Positions 17,657 through 27,119 of a stretch of 64,000 nucleotides of DNA are shown here, in pieces. Made by a program: the position numbers and the translations under genes. A model generated the notes under the pieces. It saw only the letters and a list, made by a program, of their open reading frames with translations. It was not told where the DNA came from and searched no databases. Source of the DNA: an uncultured Flavobacteriaceae bacterium (GTDB lineage: Bacteria > Bacteroidota > Bacteroidia > Flavobacteriales > Flavobacteriaceae); contig CALSMD010000008.1 in the NCBI GenBank assembly GCA_943787365.1, forward strand, positions 61,032-125,031, written 5' to 3'. Positions within the stretch are counted from its first letter, which is position 1, and the number at the start of each line of letters is the position of its first letter.

Positions 17657-17923
17657 TTATTTTCGATAAATTAGGTACGTATTAGCCAAGTCGATGTAGC
17701 GTTGTTTTGCTTCGTCTTGAGTAATGTCTTCAACCTGAAAAAGTGCATTTGTTTTAAAAGCATTTATAATAGCTTTACTACTGCTTGGACGACTATAATC
17801 GTTAGTAGCTTTTTTGTAATAGGCATAGAGTTTTAAGAGGATGTCAGCAGGGAACGGCTGCTCATGGTTATTGATACTCTCAACAGCTTCTCTAAATTCT
17901 ATATCTAAAACATCTGGGTTCAT
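17657..17923 (-). CDS. Acyl-CoA-binding protein (ACBP family)
   Basis: This 88-residue protein fits the four-helix ACBP fold. It has FREAVESI at the start, the LLKLYAYYKKAT signature, and the C-terminal AKQRYIDLANTY helix. ACBPs bind long-chain acyl-CoA esters in the cytosol. They are universal in eukaryotes and scattered in bacteria. Here the gene begins 1 base after psd, the last step of a phospholipid gene set, so a role in supplying or buffering acyl-CoA for lipid synthesis is a reasonable inference. Confidence 0.85.
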   Translation of the reverse strand: MNPDVLDIEFREAVESINNHEQPFPADILLKLYAYYKKATNDYSRPSSSKAIINAFKTNALFQVEDITQDEAKQRYIDLANTYLIYRK

Positions 17924-17924
17924 A

Positions 17925-18572
17925 CTATGCTTCTGCGATGATACATTCTCCGCCTTTTACTTTTTGATTTAGTTTAACTTTTAGGTTGGTATCCAAAGGT
18001 AAAAATAAATCCACTCTTGAACCAAATTTTATAAATCCTGCATCGGTCCCTTGTACAACGGTTTGACCTTCTTTTGCATAATTGACAATACGTCGCGCTA
18101 ACGCCCCTGCAATCTGTCTGTATAGCACTTTTCCATAGGTTTTGTTCTCAACAACAATTGTCGTACGTTCATTATCAGTGCTTGCCTTTGGATGCCATGC
18201 AACCAAGTATTTCCCTGGATGGTATTTACTAAAAAGTACAGATCCACTTATGGGATAGCGTGTTACATGAACATTGATAGGGGACATGAAAATGCTGACT
18301 TGAAGTCGTTTTTCTTTGAAATATTCTGTTTCTTCAACTTCTTCGATTACCACAACCTTTCCATCGACTGGAGCGATTACTTGACGGTCATTTTGTTGGG
18401 TATGACGTTTAGGGTTTCTAAAAAATTGTAGTATAAGTACAAGAATTACCAATAAGCTGAGCTGAATGAGTTTTGCAAGCCAAGGTATTTGTAAATTGTC
18501 AATTAGAAGTGATGTAGCCACTACAAAAACAAGTGTGATAAAAATTATTTTTTGACCTTCTTTATGAAACAT
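17925..18572 (-). CDS. psd: Phosphatidylserine decarboxylase
   Basis: This 215-residue, short (non-E. coli-type) PSD has two N-terminal membrane segments, then VIAPVDGKVV, SIFMSPINVHVTRYP and the self-cleavage region KFGSRVDLFLP, where the Gly-Ser bond is cut to form the pyruvoyl group. It makes phosphatidylethanolamine. It overlaps the end of cdsA by 11 bases and is followed directly by the ACBP gene, so CDP-diacylglycerol synthesis and the last PE step are translated together. Confidence 0.93.
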   Translation of the reverse strand: MFHKEGQKIIFITLVFVVATSLLIDNLQIPWLAKLIQLSLLVILVLILQFFRNPKRHTQQNDRQVIAPVDGKVVVIEEVEETEYFKEKRLQVSIFMSPINVHVTRYPISGSVLFSKYHPGKYLVAWHPKASTDNERTTIVVENKTYGKVLYRQIAGALARRIVNYAKEGQTVVQGTDAGFIKFGSRVDLFLPLDTNLKVKLNQKVKGGECIIAEA

Positions 18573-19383
18573 AATTTAATATTCTTAAAAATAAATAGAT
18601 AAATGGTGCTGCAAATATAGCACTATCTAAGCGATCTAATAGACCTCCATGTCCAGGCATTATTTTACCACTGTCTTTAACTCCTGCTTGACGTTTGTAT
18701 TTGGATTCTACCAAGTCACCTAGAGTTCCGAAAATACTCACAATAACACTGATAATTAACCAATGAGTAAAAAGTAACGAATCCGTATAATTGGCAATGA
18801 CATAACTCCCTAGTGCCGCAAAAAATACGCCACCTAAAAACCCTTCGACTGTTTTTTTAGGGGAAATGCTTTCAAAAAGTTTTTGTTTCCCAAAATTTTT
18901 ACCAATTATGTATGCAAAACTGTCGTTGATCCAAATCAAAATGAAAATATACATAATGATGTCCGGACTGTATTTTTTAAAATTTAGAGCAATCAACAAT
19001 AAAAATACAAACCCACTACTCACATAGAAAGTGGTATTTATAAAATGATTTGAAAGTAAGGTTGGGAGGCTCTTTGAAGAAAATAAATCCCGAATCAATA
19101 ATAGGTTTACCAATAACGAAATGACGAGTAATATTTGTGAAATATCAGAGAGACTATTTTCAGATTTGAAGAGAGTATCCCAAAATGCGACCGTCAAAAA
19201 TAGCACTATAAAAATGAAGTAAGAGGCTGTATTTTTTTGATGAATTAATTTATTGAATTCTGACAAGCAAGTCAATCCAAATATAAAAAACAGAGCGATA
19301 CAAGCATATTTTAATTGGAGTGCACCAATTAAAATAATTGCAAATAACAAGCCTGATAAAGCTCTTGTGGTTAGTTCTTTCAA
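18562..19383 (-). CDS. cdsA: Phosphatidate cytidylyltransferase
   Basis: This 273-residue polytopic membrane enzyme makes CDP-diacylglycerol from phosphatidate and CTP. The C-terminal family signature SKYKRQAGVKDSGKIMPGHG, followed by GGLLDRLDS, is intact. Around eight hydrophobic helices are present. It sits between the LUD gene (7-base gap) and psd (11-base overlap). Confidence 0.95.
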   Translation of the reverse strand: MKELTTRALSGLLFAIILIGALQLKYACIALFFIFGLTCLSEFNKLIHQKNTASYFIFIVLFLTVAFWDTLFKSENSLSDISQILLVISLLVNLLLIRDLFSSKSLPTLLSNHFINTTFYVSSGFVFLLLIALNFKKYSPDIIMYIFILIWINDSFAYIIGKNFGKQKLFESISPKKTVEGFLGGVFFAALGSYVIANYTDSLLFTHWLIISVIVSIFGTLGDLVESKYKRQAGVKDSGKIMPGHGGLLDRLDSAIFAAPFIYLFLRILNYVS

Positions 19384-19390
19384 TGTTCTA

Positions 19391-19999
19391 TTATAAATCT
19401 TCTAATAGCAGCAAATATAGGTTTTTTGTGCTACTTCCATAACTTAGAAAATCATTGGTGTCGTTGGCTTTAAAATGTTTAATGGTAGTAATATTGGAGG
19501 GTATTTTAGTTTTACTCTGTGCTTTAATTCCTTGAAGCCCTTCACTAATGGTATTTACAAACTGACTTGTGGTTGCAAATACAATGAAATTCTCAGGCAA
19601 TTCAACCAATTTTTTTTCAGCAATTTGATTGGAAGAAATAAGCAAAGATCCGTCATTTGCAATTAGAAACTCACAGGTAGTAAATAGAAAATCTGCGTCT
19701 TTTATTTTTTGAGCTGTTCCTAGCTTGAAACGTTTGAATTTTTCTTTTAGATGTTTATTAAGTATGAGTGCTTTTTTTTTGTCCCAATTATTTTCTTCAA
19801 TAATACTTTCAAGAAATCCTTGAACTTCATCGTTAGTTTCGCAATACAAAAATTTACCACCATTTTTATTAAAGTTGATGGTAAAAGCTTCATCTACAGG
19901 TAAGTTGCTTGTGTCTAAAAACTCACTCTGATCTTTTTCATCAGCTTTACTTTTAGAAGCATCCGTATTTGAACCAAATATTTTACGAAATACACTCAT
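19391..19999 (-). CDS. LUD-domain protein (LutC-like)
   Basis: This 202-residue protein matches the LUD (DUF162) fold seen in LutB/LutC. It has the core strand segment ADFLFTTCEFLIANDGSLLISSNQ and a following E-N-F-I-V-F-A-T-T-S strand. Classical LutC works with LutA and LutB in lactate oxidation, but neither partner is in the window. This copy lies between ftsH and cdsA, which I recall as a conserved order in flavobacteria, so the lactate role is doubtful and the function is open. Confidence 0.8.
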   Translation of the reverse strand: MSVFRKIFGSNTDASKSKADEKDQSEFLDTSNLPVDEAFTINFNKNGGKFLYCETNDEVQGFLESIIEENNWDKKKALILNKHLKEKFKRFKLGTAQKIKDADFLFTTCEFLIANDGSLLISSNQIAEKKLVELPENFIVFATTSQFVNTISEGLQGIKAQSKTKIPSNITTIKHFKANDTNDFLSYGSSTKNLYLLLLEDL

Positions 20000-20079
20000 T
20001 TTTCATCTTAAATATAAGTTTTAAACTTACATTATTCCAAAGATAAAAAATATAGGTTTAATAAAAAGTTATTTTGAAC

Positions 20080-22035
20080 TTATTCTTCCTCTTCTTTATT
20101 TTTAGGAGAAGATTTTACGGCCTCTTCTACTACAAAAGGACGTTTTCCAAAGATAGCTTCTAAGTTGTCTTTAAAGATCACCTCTTTTTTAAGGAGTACT
20201 TCAGCCAATTCTGTTAACTTGTCTTTGTTGTCTTCTAAGAGTTTTACAGCACGCTCGTATTGCGTTTCGATGATGTTTGAGATCTCTTTGTCAATCAACT
20301 CAGCAGTGCGTTCGCTGTATGGTTTTGAAAATCCAAATTCATTTTCTCCTGAAGAATCATAATATGTTAAATTACCAACTTTATCACTCAGACCATAAAC
20401 AGTGACCATCGCTCTTGCTTGTTTAGTCACTTTTTCTAAATCACTCAAAGCACCTGTAGATATTTTATCAAAAATTACTTTTTCAGCGGCACGACCTCCC
20501 AAGGCAGCACACATTTCATCTAACATCTGTTCAGGTCGTACAATCAGTCGTTCTTCTGGAAGATACCAAGCAGCCCCTAAAGACCGTCCTCTTGGAACAA
20601 TGGTTACTTTTACCAAGGGAGAAGCATGTTCTAGCATCCAGCTTACCGTGGCATGCCCCGCTTCATGAAATGCGACTGCTCTTTTTTCACTTGGTGTTAT
20701 TATTTTATTTTTCTTTTCAAGCCCGCCTATTATTCGATCGACTGCATCTAAGAAATCTTGTTTATCAACTGCTTTTTTGTTGTTTCGTGCCGCAATAAGT
20801 GCTGCTTCGTTACAAACATTCGCAATATCTGCCCCAGAAAAACCAGGAGTTTGTTTTGATAAAAAGTCGGTATCTAAACCTTTTGATTTTTTTAAGGGCT
20901 TTAAGTGTACCTCAAAAATTTCTTTTCGTTCTCTGATGTCTGGTAAATCAACATAAATTTGGCGGTCAAAACGTCCCGCTCGCATTAAGGCTTTATCGAG
21001 TACATCTGCACGGTTGGTTGCTGCCAAAACAATCACGTTTGTATTGGTTCCAAACCCATCCATTTCGGTTAATAACTGGTTAAGGGTATTTTCTCTTTCG
21101 TCATTTGAGCCAGAAAAATTACTCTTTCCACGTGCACGACCAATCGCATCAATCTCATCAATAAAAATGATTGATGGTGATTTGTCTTTTGCTTGTTTAA
21201 ATAAATCTCTAACTCTTGAGGCTCCAACTCCAACAAACATTTCAACAAAATCAGATCCTGATAATGAGAAAAAGGGTGCTTTAGCTTCTCCTGCCACTGC
21301 TTTTGCTAATAAGGTTTTTCCTGTTCCAGGAGGTCCTACCAACAAGGCCCCTTTTGGAATTTTACCTCCCAAAGCGGTATATTTTTCAGGGTGTTTTAGA
21401 AAATCTACAATTTCTTGAACTTCTTCTTTAGCACCTTCTAATCCTGCCACATCCTCAAAGGTTGTTTTGGTTTCTAGATTCTCGTCAAATAATTTCGCTT
21501 TTGATTTTCCAATATTGAAAATTTGACCACCACCACCTGGACCACCACCACCTGACATACGTCGCATGATAAAAATCCAAACTCCAATGATTAAAATAAA
21601 AGGAAGTATAGAAGATAAAAGATCCCCCCAAGGATTGGTTTCTGTTTTAAAGTCTAAATCCGTTTCAAGTTGCCTTTCCTTGATTGTATCTTCCAATTGT
21701 TTTTGAAACAATTGAACATCTCCAAATTCAAATTGATAATCTGGACTTGAAGCAGCCGTAGGAAGAAAGGATTCCTTTTTATTTTTTTTGTGAATTTCTT
21801 TGTTAGATGCTTTTGTAGTGAGATATACCAAAGCCTTTCGTTTGTTAACGATTTCAACTTTTTTCACATCTCCATTTCTTAGAAATTTAAAAAATTGAGA
21901 TGGAGTTGTAGAACCCTCTGAAGAGCCTCCTATACCACCTGAAAAAATATTGAAGCCTAGGAAAAGTACAATCGCAATTCCATAAATCCAATAGGCGTTA
22001 AACTTTGTGTTTTTTGGTTTTTTATCGTTAGACAT
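20080..22035 (-). CDS. ftsH: ATP-dependent zinc metalloprotease FtsH
   Basis: This 651-residue membrane-anchored AAA+ protease degrades misfolded and regulatory membrane proteins. Two N-terminal membrane segments flank a periplasmic domain with a Bacteroidota-style lysine-rich insertion. The AAA module has Walker A (GPPGTGKT), Walker B (IIFIDEIDA) and the SRH region. The protease has HEAGH with the zinc ligands. The tail is acidic and lysine-rich. It starts 11 bases after rsfS and heads toward the LUD-cdsA-psd-ACBP genes. FtsH controls lipid A and phospholipid balance in enterics, which makes the neighbourhood suggestive. Confidence 0.97.
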   Translation of the reverse strand: MSNDKKPKNTKFNAYWIYGIAIVLFLGFNIFSGGIGGSSEGSTTPSQFFKFLRNGDVKKVEIVNKRKALVYLTTKASNKEIHKKNKKESFLPTAASSPDYQFEFGDVQLFQKQLEDTIKERQLETDLDFKTETNPWGDLLSSILPFILIIGVWIFIMRRMSGGGGPGGGGQIFNIGKSKAKLFDENLETKTTFEDVAGLEGAKEEVQEIVDFLKHPEKYTALGGKIPKGALLVGPPGTGKTLLAKAVAGEAKAPFFSLSGSDFVEMFVGVGASRVRDLFKQAKDKSPSIIFIDEIDAIGRARGKSNFSGSNDERENTLNQLLTEMDGFGTNTNVIVLAATNRADVLDKALMRAGRFDRQIYVDLPDIRERKEIFEVHLKPLKKSKGLDTDFLSKQTPGFSGADIANVCNEAALIAARNNKKAVDKQDFLDAVDRIIGGLEKKNKIITPSEKRAVAFHEAGHATVSWMLEHASPLVKVTIVPRGRSLGAAWYLPEERLIVRPEQMLDEMCAALGGRAAEKVIFDKISTGALSDLEKVTKQARAMVTVYGLSDKVGNLTYYDSSGENEFGFSKPYSERTAELIDKEISNIIETQYERAVKLLEDNKDKLTELAEVLLKKEVIFKDNLEAIFGKRPFVVEEAVKSSPKNKEEEE

Positions 22036-22046
22036 GAGTCGTGTTT

Positions 22047-22418
22047 TTAGTAACTAGTTTCTATTTCGGTAATTTTAGCATCTCCCCAAAGGTTTTCGAT
22101 ATCGTAGTATTCTCGAATGTGTTTTTGAAACACATGAACCACTACATTGATATAGTCCATCAATACCCATTCGCCGTTTTCACTCCCTTCAATATGCCAA
22201 GGTTTATCTTTTGTGTTTTTACTCACTTTTTTTTGTATGGAACTAACAATAGCATTCACTTGTGTATTAGACGTTCCATCACAAATGATGAAATAATCAC
22301 AAACGGTATTTTCGATAGCTCTTAAGTCTAAAATAGTAATATTTTGACCTTTGACGTCTTCAATTCCATTAATTGTGAAAGTGATGAGTTCGTCTGCGCT
22401 AGGTGTTTTTTTTGTCAT
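22047..22418 (-). CDS. rsfS: Ribosome silencing factor RsfS
   Basis: This 123-residue member of the RsfS/Iojap family has DYFIICDGTSNTQVNAI and the C-terminal WVLMDYINVVVHVF motif. RsfS binds uL14 on the large subunit and blocks subunit joining in slow growth. It is the first gene of the ftsH cluster, divergent from birA. A -7-like TAAATTTG box lies at 22436-22443 on the minus strand. Confidence 0.95.
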   Translation of the reverse strand: MTKKTPSADELITFTINGIEDVKGQNITILDLRAIENTVCDYFIICDGTSNTQVNAIVSSIQKKVSKNTKDKPWHIEGSENGEWVLMDYINVVVHVFQKHIREYYDIENLWGDAKITEIETSY

Positions 22419-22452
22419 GAATTAATTTTACTGTGCAAATTTATTACTTTTT

Positions 22453-22501
22453 TGGCTCTAAACGTGTTATATTGTCTTAATTAAATTATAATTTAGAGCC
22501 A
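22453..22501. repeat. Inverted repeat in the rsfS/birA divergent promoter region
   Basis: Two perfect 10-base arms, TGGCTCTAAA at 22453-22462 and TTTAGAGCCA at 22492-22501, are separated by 29 bases in the 94-base gap between divergent genes. The arms do not resemble the known BirA operator half-sites. It may be a regulator site or an RNA hairpin in the birA leader. Confidence 0.6.
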
Positions 22502-22512
22502 CAATTCGAACT

Positions 22513-23241
22513 ATGCAAATAATCAAACTTAATGCCATTGATTCTACGAACAATTATTTAAAACAATTGTTGATGGATACTGCATTAGAAGATTTTTGTG
22601 TGGTAACCACCAAATACCAATCCAAAGGGAAAGGACAAATCGGTGCTGAGTGGATGTCTGAAAGAGGTAAAAACCTAACCTTTAGTGTTTTAAAGAAGAA
22701 TCCGCCTGTTAAGTTACCTCGTCAATTCCATTTGAATATCCTTGTTTCTTTGTCTATTGTGAAAACACTGGAACACTATTCCATCCGAAAATTAGCGATC
22801 AAATGGCCTAACGACATTTTGTCAGACCATCATAAAATATCAGGGATTTTAATTGAAAATCAAATCAAATCGAATCGAATCGATTTTTCTGTAATTGGAA
22901 TTGGACTTAATGTCAACCAAGAATTATTTAAAGGATTACCAAAGGTAAGCTCCATGAAATCTATTTTAGGAATGCCTATAAATAAGGATGAACTCCTTCA
23001 TAAACTCATCAAGAATCTTCAAATCTATTTTAAGATGTTTTCCGAAAAGGGGGAAGATATTGTAAATGCCGAATATGAATCGTATCTATTCCGAAAAGAC
23101 AAACCTTCAACGTTTGAATTGCCTGATCAGACCTTATTCACAGGGATCATAAGAGGGGTCACAGACGCTGGTAAATTGCGTGTGCAAATGGAAGGTGCGA
23201 CAAAGGAATTTGACTTAAAAGAATTGAAATTGTTGTACTAA
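22513..23241 (+). CDS. birA: Biotin--[acetyl-CoA-carboxylase] ligase
   Basis: This 242-residue biotin protein ligase has DSTNNYLK near the start, the glycine-rich biotinoyl-AMP loop KGKGQIGAEW, and KWPNDI. It lacks the N-terminal helix-turn-helix of E. coli BirA, so it is a class I enzyme that should not act as the biotin-operon repressor. Its stop codon overlaps that of the convergent SRPBCC gene. Confidence 0.95.
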   Translation: MQIIKLNAIDSTNNYLKQLLMDTALEDFCVVTTKYQSKGKGQIGAEWMSERGKNLTFSVLKKNPPVKLPRQFHLNILVSLSIVKTLEHYSIRKLAIKWPNDILSDHHKISGILIENQIKSNRIDFSVIGIGLNVNQELFKGLPKVSSMKSILGMPINKDELLHKLIKNLQIYFKMFSEKGEDIVNAEYESYLFRKDKPSTFELPDQTLFTGIIRGVTDAGKLRVQMEGATKEFDLKELKLLY

Positions 23242-23633
23242 ATTTCCTTAGGAATATTAAGTGCTAAAGTTTCAATAAATTTAGAGATTGGGGCTTTGAT
23301 CATCATAGCCATCATGGCATTAAAATCGCCTTCAAACATCAATTGAACTTCACTTTTAGTTTCGGAAACAGATTCAATTTTAGCGGTTAATGAAAAGTCT
23401 AATTTCCCGCCTGCTGCCCCAAGTACAATCGTATGTGGAGATTCTATAGATTTTTTCTTTAAAACAATTTCGGGCATTCCACTCAAAGCAAATAAAAAGG
23501 TCTCGGCGTCCATAAGTTCGAACTTACTGATATTTTCAGGCATCAATGGTTCAAAATTTTCAACATTCGTTAAAAAATTAAATACTTCTTGCGCTGATTT
23601 GTCAAGACTCACTTTTGTTGATTCTAATTTCAT
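23238..23633 (-). CDS. SRPBCC (START/polyketide-cyclase-like) protein
   Basis: This 131-residue protein opens with KVSLDKSAQEVFNFLTNVENFEPLMP, a typical start of the SRPBCC helix-grip fold that binds hydrophobic ligands. It shows repeated beta-strand patterning and a C-terminal amphipathic helix. No catalytic motif is visible. It begins 8 bases after pyrE and is probably co-transcribed with it; a link with pyrimidine synthesis is not obvious. Confidence 0.8.
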   Translation of the reverse strand: MKLESTKVSLDKSAQEVFNFLTNVENFEPLMPENISKFELMDAETFLFALSGMPEIVLKKKSIESPHTIVLGAAGGKLDFSLTAKIESVSETKSEVQLMFEGDFNAMMAMMIKAPISKFIETLALNIPKEI

Positions 23634-23641
23634 ATCTAGAT

Positions 23642-24286
23642 TTATTTACCAGTCCACTCAGACGGATTTGAATTCCATTTTGATAAAACATCCACTTCAT
23701 TTTGGTTGATAAAGTGAGTGTCTAACGCTTGTTCCAGTAAGCTTTCGTAATTACTAAGTGTAAAAAGATTGACATTGTTAGTCTTGAAATTTTCTTTTGA
23801 AACCTCAAACCCATAAGTAAAAATTGCAACCATTCCTTTTACATTAACTTCAGCAGCTTTTAGTGCATCTACTGCCACCAAGCTGCTCTTTCCTGTACTA
23901 ATCAAATCTTCGACGACCACTACATTTTGACCTTTTTCAATAAATCCCTCAATTTGATTTTGACGTCCATGCTTTTTTGCTTCTGGACGCACATAAACAA
24001 AGGGAAGTCCAAGAGATTCTGCAACCAAAGCACCAATACCAATGGCACCCGTGGCTACGCCAGCAATGACGTCTGGTTTTCCAAACTCTATTTCTATGTT
24101 TTTAGCAATTTCTTCTTTGATGTAGTTTCTAACGGGTGGGTACGATAACACCAAACGGTTGTCACAATAGATTGGAGACTTCCATCCCGATGCCCAAGTA
24201 AAGGGGTTTTTTGGGCTTAATTTTATGGCGTTTATTTGAAGTAATACTTCTGCGGTTTTTTTGGCGGTACTTTTGTTAAAAATCAT
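23642..24286 (-). CDS. pyrE: Orotate phosphoribosyltransferase
   Basis: This 214-residue enzyme makes OMP from orotate and PRPP in pyrimidine synthesis. The PRPP-binding motif VVVVEDLISTGKSS is intact, as are the FTWASGWKSPIYCDNR orotate-site segment and the YVRPEAKKHGRQNQIEG flexible catalytic loop. It starts two-gene transcription with the SRPBCC gene. A TAATTTTG box immediately upstream at 24291-24298 would give a nearly leaderless mRNA. Confidence 0.96.
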   Translation of the reverse strand: MIFNKSTAKKTAEVLLQINAIKLSPKNPFTWASGWKSPIYCDNRLVLSYPPVRNYIKEEIAKNIEIEFGKPDVIAGVATGAIGIGALVAESLGLPFVYVRPEAKKHGRQNQIEGFIEKGQNVVVVEDLISTGKSSLVAVDALKAAEVNVKGMVAIFTYGFEVSKENFKTNNVNLFTLSNYESLLEQALDTHFINQNEVDVLSKWNSNPSEWTGK

Positions 24287-24345
24287 ATGCCAAAATTACT
24301 AAAAATTACTACTTTTACTTTCTATTAACTTGTTTTTAATTAACA

Positions 24346-24927
24346 ATGTATAAAATATTTGTTGGGAATAAACCAATTATCCTCACAACGGAGTTAGAAA
24401 CTGAAACAGATTTCAAGAATTTTTTGATTGATTCAGTAGATATCAACAAAGTACTTTCTAAACTTAAAAAAGATAAATATAACTCTGTTCGTCTTGTTGG
24501 AGCTGATAAAGATATGCTTCTCAAAAAATTCCTTTCCTTATTACCCAATGTGATTGCAGCCGGCGGGAAGGTTTATAATCAGAAAAATGAAATATTGTTT
24601 ATTTTTAGAAACGGTAAATGGGATTTACCCAAAGGGAAAGCGGAGGCAAAAGAGACGATTAATTTTACAGCACTTCGTGAGGTGGAGGAAGAAACAGGTA
24701 TCACAGGGTTAAGAATTACCAAGCCCTTAGAAATCACCTACCATATATTTAAAAGAAATGATCGGAATTATATTAAGGTAACCTATTGGTTTGAGATGTA
24801 TTCTGAATTCGAAGGAAAACTAATTCCACAAGAAAAAGAAGGAATTACTAAAGTCAAATGGATCCCAGAAACCAAACTTAAAAAAGTATTTAATAATTCC
24901 TATGCAAATATCAAATTACTCATTTAA
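24346..24927 (+). CDS. Nudix hydrolase
   Basis: This 193-residue protein has a complete Nudix box, with GKAEAKETINFTALREVEEE and then TGI fitting Gx5Ex7REUxEExGU. An N-terminal domain of about 70 residues precedes it, and the substrate is not evident. The divergent partner is pyrE. Confidence 0.88.
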   Translation: MYKIFVGNKPIILTTELETETDFKNFLIDSVDINKVLSKLKKDKYNSVRLVGADKDMLLKKFLSLLPNVIAAGGKVYNQKNEILFIFRNGKWDLPKGKAEAKETINFTALREVEEETGITGLRITKPLEITYHIFKRNDRNYIKVTYWFEMYSEFEGKLIPQEKEGITKVKWIPETKLKKVFNNSYANIKLLI

Positions 24928-24980
24928 AGAGAGTTAATATTGTGTTTTTATAAAAATCTTCAATTAAACGCACTTTACAG

Positions 24981-25010
24981 TTGATATCATTCTCAATAAG
25001 TTTATTTTTG
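24981..25010 (+). promoter_or_regulatory. Probable promoter of the SulP transporter gene
   Basis: TTG at 24981-24983 is followed after 19 bases by TATTTTTG at 25003-25010, a good fit to the Bacteroidota -33/-7 pair. The start codon is about 13 bases past the predicted transcription start. Confidence 0.55.
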
Positions 25011-25029
25011 CCAGCAAAATTGACAGAAA

Positions 25030-26652
25030 ATGATGGAGTTTATTAGAAAGCGTTCAAGCAATGCTAAAAATGATATTTTAAGTGGTCTTACCGTTGCTTT
25101 AGCCTTAGTGCCAGAAGCAGTAGCATTTGCTTTCGTGGCAGGGGTTGATCCTTTGGTTGGATTGTATGCAGCGTTTATGATTGGTTTGATTACCTCTGTT
25201 TTTGGAGGCCGCCCCGGAATGATTAGTGGAGCTACGGGAGCTTTGGCAGTGGTAATGGTTACGCTTGTAGCACGTGGAAATGCAATGGGAGCTGAAGGCG
25301 ATGAATTGGGTCTTTACTATCTGTTTTTGACTGTTATTTTAATGGGAGTTATTCAAGTTTTAGCGGGTGTCTTTAAGCTCGGAAAATTTGTCCGTTTGAT
25401 TCCGCATCCTGTGATGATGGGCTTTGTAAATGGATTGGCAATTGTTATTTTTCTCTCTCAATTAAGTATGTTTATGACGTCTGAAAATGGCGAAATGGTA
25501 TGGATGCAAGGCGCCTCTTTATGGACCATGATTGGCTTGGTTGGCTTAACAATGGCTATAATGTTCGGACTGCCACAAATCACTAAAAAACTCCCAGAAG
25601 CACTGGTTGCTATTTTGGTTGTTTCTGCCATTGTTATTTTTGGGGATTTAGAAGTTGCAACTGTTGGGAGCTTTATTAGAGATGGTGGTGGAGAAGGTTT
25701 AAAAGGCGGTTTGCCACTTCCACAATGGGCTATTTTCGAGAAAATCCCTCTTAATTTTGAAACCTTAAAGTTTATTGGACCGTATGCATTGATTCTTGCA
25801 GCGATAGGGTTGATTGAATCTCTAATGACATTAAACCTGATTGATGAACTCACGGAAACACGTGGAAATTCCAATAAAGAGTGTATCGCTCAAGGCGGTG
25901 CAAATATTCTAACAGGATTGTTTGGTGGTATGGGTGGCTGTGCGATGATTGGGCAATCTATTATCAATATTAAAGGAGGTGGAAGAGGTCGTCTTTCGGG
26001 AATTGTAGCAGCACTAGCACTGCTAGGTTTTATTCTTTTTGCATCAGGACTAATCGAACAAGTTCCTATCTCAGCATTGGTAGGTGTAATGTTTATGGTA
26101 GTGATTGGAACCTTTGCATGGTCGAGTTTTAGAATTATTAATAAAATTCCAAAAACCGATGTATTTGTACTGATATTAGTTTCATCGATGACAGTCTTTT
26201 TTGATTTAGCAATTGCTGTAATTTCGGGTGTAATCGTCAGTGCTCTTGTGTTTTCATGGGAAAATGCAAAACGTATTCGTGCTCGAAAACGTATCAAAGA
26301 AGATGGTACTAAAGTGTATGAAATATGGGGTCCTTTGTTTTTTGGAAGCATCAAAACCTTTAATGATAAATTTGATGTAAAAAACGACCCTCAATCTGTT
26401 GAAATTGATTTTGTTGAATCGCGAGTGAGTGATCATTCTGCTATTGAAGCCATATCGAATCTTGTCAATAAATATAAAGAAGAAGGCAAAACAATTCACC
26501 TTAAACACCTAAGTCAAGATTGTAAAATTTTGTTATACAAATCAAGCCCACTTTTTAAAGACATTATAATTGAAGCTATTGATGATCCACGATACCATTT
26601 AGCTGAAAACCCTGAAGCCTTTACAAAAGGACTTTCAGAATATAAAATCTAA
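25030..26652 (+). CDS. SulP-family anion transporter with STAS domain
   Basis: This 540-residue membrane transporter has a core of some 12 hydrophobic helices (about residues 15-410). It carries SulP signatures such as ALALVPEAVAFAFVAGVDP near the start and GGMGGCAMIGQSIINIKGGG before the second half. A cytoplasmic STAS domain follows (about 430-540). The family moves sulfate, bicarbonate or other anions; the substrate is not clear here. A second SulP gene at 33478 is coupled to carbonic anhydrase, so the two probably differ in substrate. ATG codons at 25030 and 25033 are both possible. Its stop overlaps the convergent coaD stop by 4 bases. Confidence 0.93.
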   Translation: MMEFIRKRSSNAKNDILSGLTVALALVPEAVAFAFVAGVDPLVGLYAAFMIGLITSVFGGRPGMISGATGALAVVMVTLVARGNAMGAEGDELGLYYLFLTVILMGVIQVLAGVFKLGKFVRLIPHPVMMGFVNGLAIVIFLSQLSMFMTSENGEMVWMQGASLWTMIGLVGLTMAIMFGLPQITKKLPEALVAILVVSAIVIFGDLEVATVGSFIRDGGGEGLKGGLPLPQWAIFEKIPLNFETLKFIGPYALILAAIGLIESLMTLNLIDELTETRGNSNKECIAQGGANILTGLFGGMGGCAMIGQSIINIKGGGRGRLSGIVAALALLGFILFASGLIEQVPISALVGVMFMVVIGTFAWSSFRIINKIPKTDVFVLILVSSMTVFFDLAIAVISGVIVSALVFSWENAKRIRARKRIKEDGTKVYEIWGPLFFGSIKTFNDKFDVKNDPQSVEIDFVESRVSDHSAIEAISNLVNKYKEEGKTIHLKHLSQDCKILLYKSSPLFKDIIIEAIDDPRYHLAENPEAFTKGLSEYKI

Positions 26653-27110
26653 GATTTTTTAGTACGTACGCTGTTGGGAACCAGTTTTTTGTAATCGCCT
26701 TTAAAACGAATAATTTCTCTTACAATAGAGGAGGAGATAAATGAGGTTTGAGTAGAGGTCAACAAAAAGACGGTTTCCACTTTTGACAACTCCCGATTGG
26801 TATGTGCGATGGCTTTTTCAAACTCAAAATCTGCTGGATTTCTCAAGCCTCTTAAAATGAAATTAACACCAATTTCTTTACAAAACTCGGTGGTCAGTCC
26901 TTGATAAGACACCACTTTTACTTTTGGATTGTCTTTAAAAGTATTTTCAATAAACTTTTTTCGTTCTTCTAATGAAAACATATACTCTTTTGAAGAATTT
27001 TCGCCAATAGCAATAATGACTTCGTCAAATAAGGTTACCCCTCTATTAACAATGTCTAAGTGCCCTAAGGTAATAGGGTCAAATGAGCCTGGAAAAATTG
27101 CTTTCTTCAT
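26649..27110 (-). CDS. coaD: Phosphopantetheine adenylyltransferase
   Basis: This 153-residue enzyme performs the penultimate step of coenzyme A synthesis. The nucleotidyltransferase motif GSFDPITLGHLDIVNRG has both HxGH-type positions (T-x-G-H), and the C-terminal SSSIVREI is intact. Length is standard. It is 9 bases downstream of ddl in one transcript. Confidence 0.97.
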   Translation of the reverse strand: MKKAIFPGSFDPITLGHLDIVNRGVTLFDEVIIAIGENSSKEYMFSLEERKKFIENTFKDNPKVKVVSYQGLTTEFCKEIGVNFILRGLRNPADFEFEKAIAHTNRELSKVETVFLLTSTQTSFISSSIVREIIRFKGDYKKLVPNSVRTKKS

Positions 27111-27119
27111 GCTGTAAAG

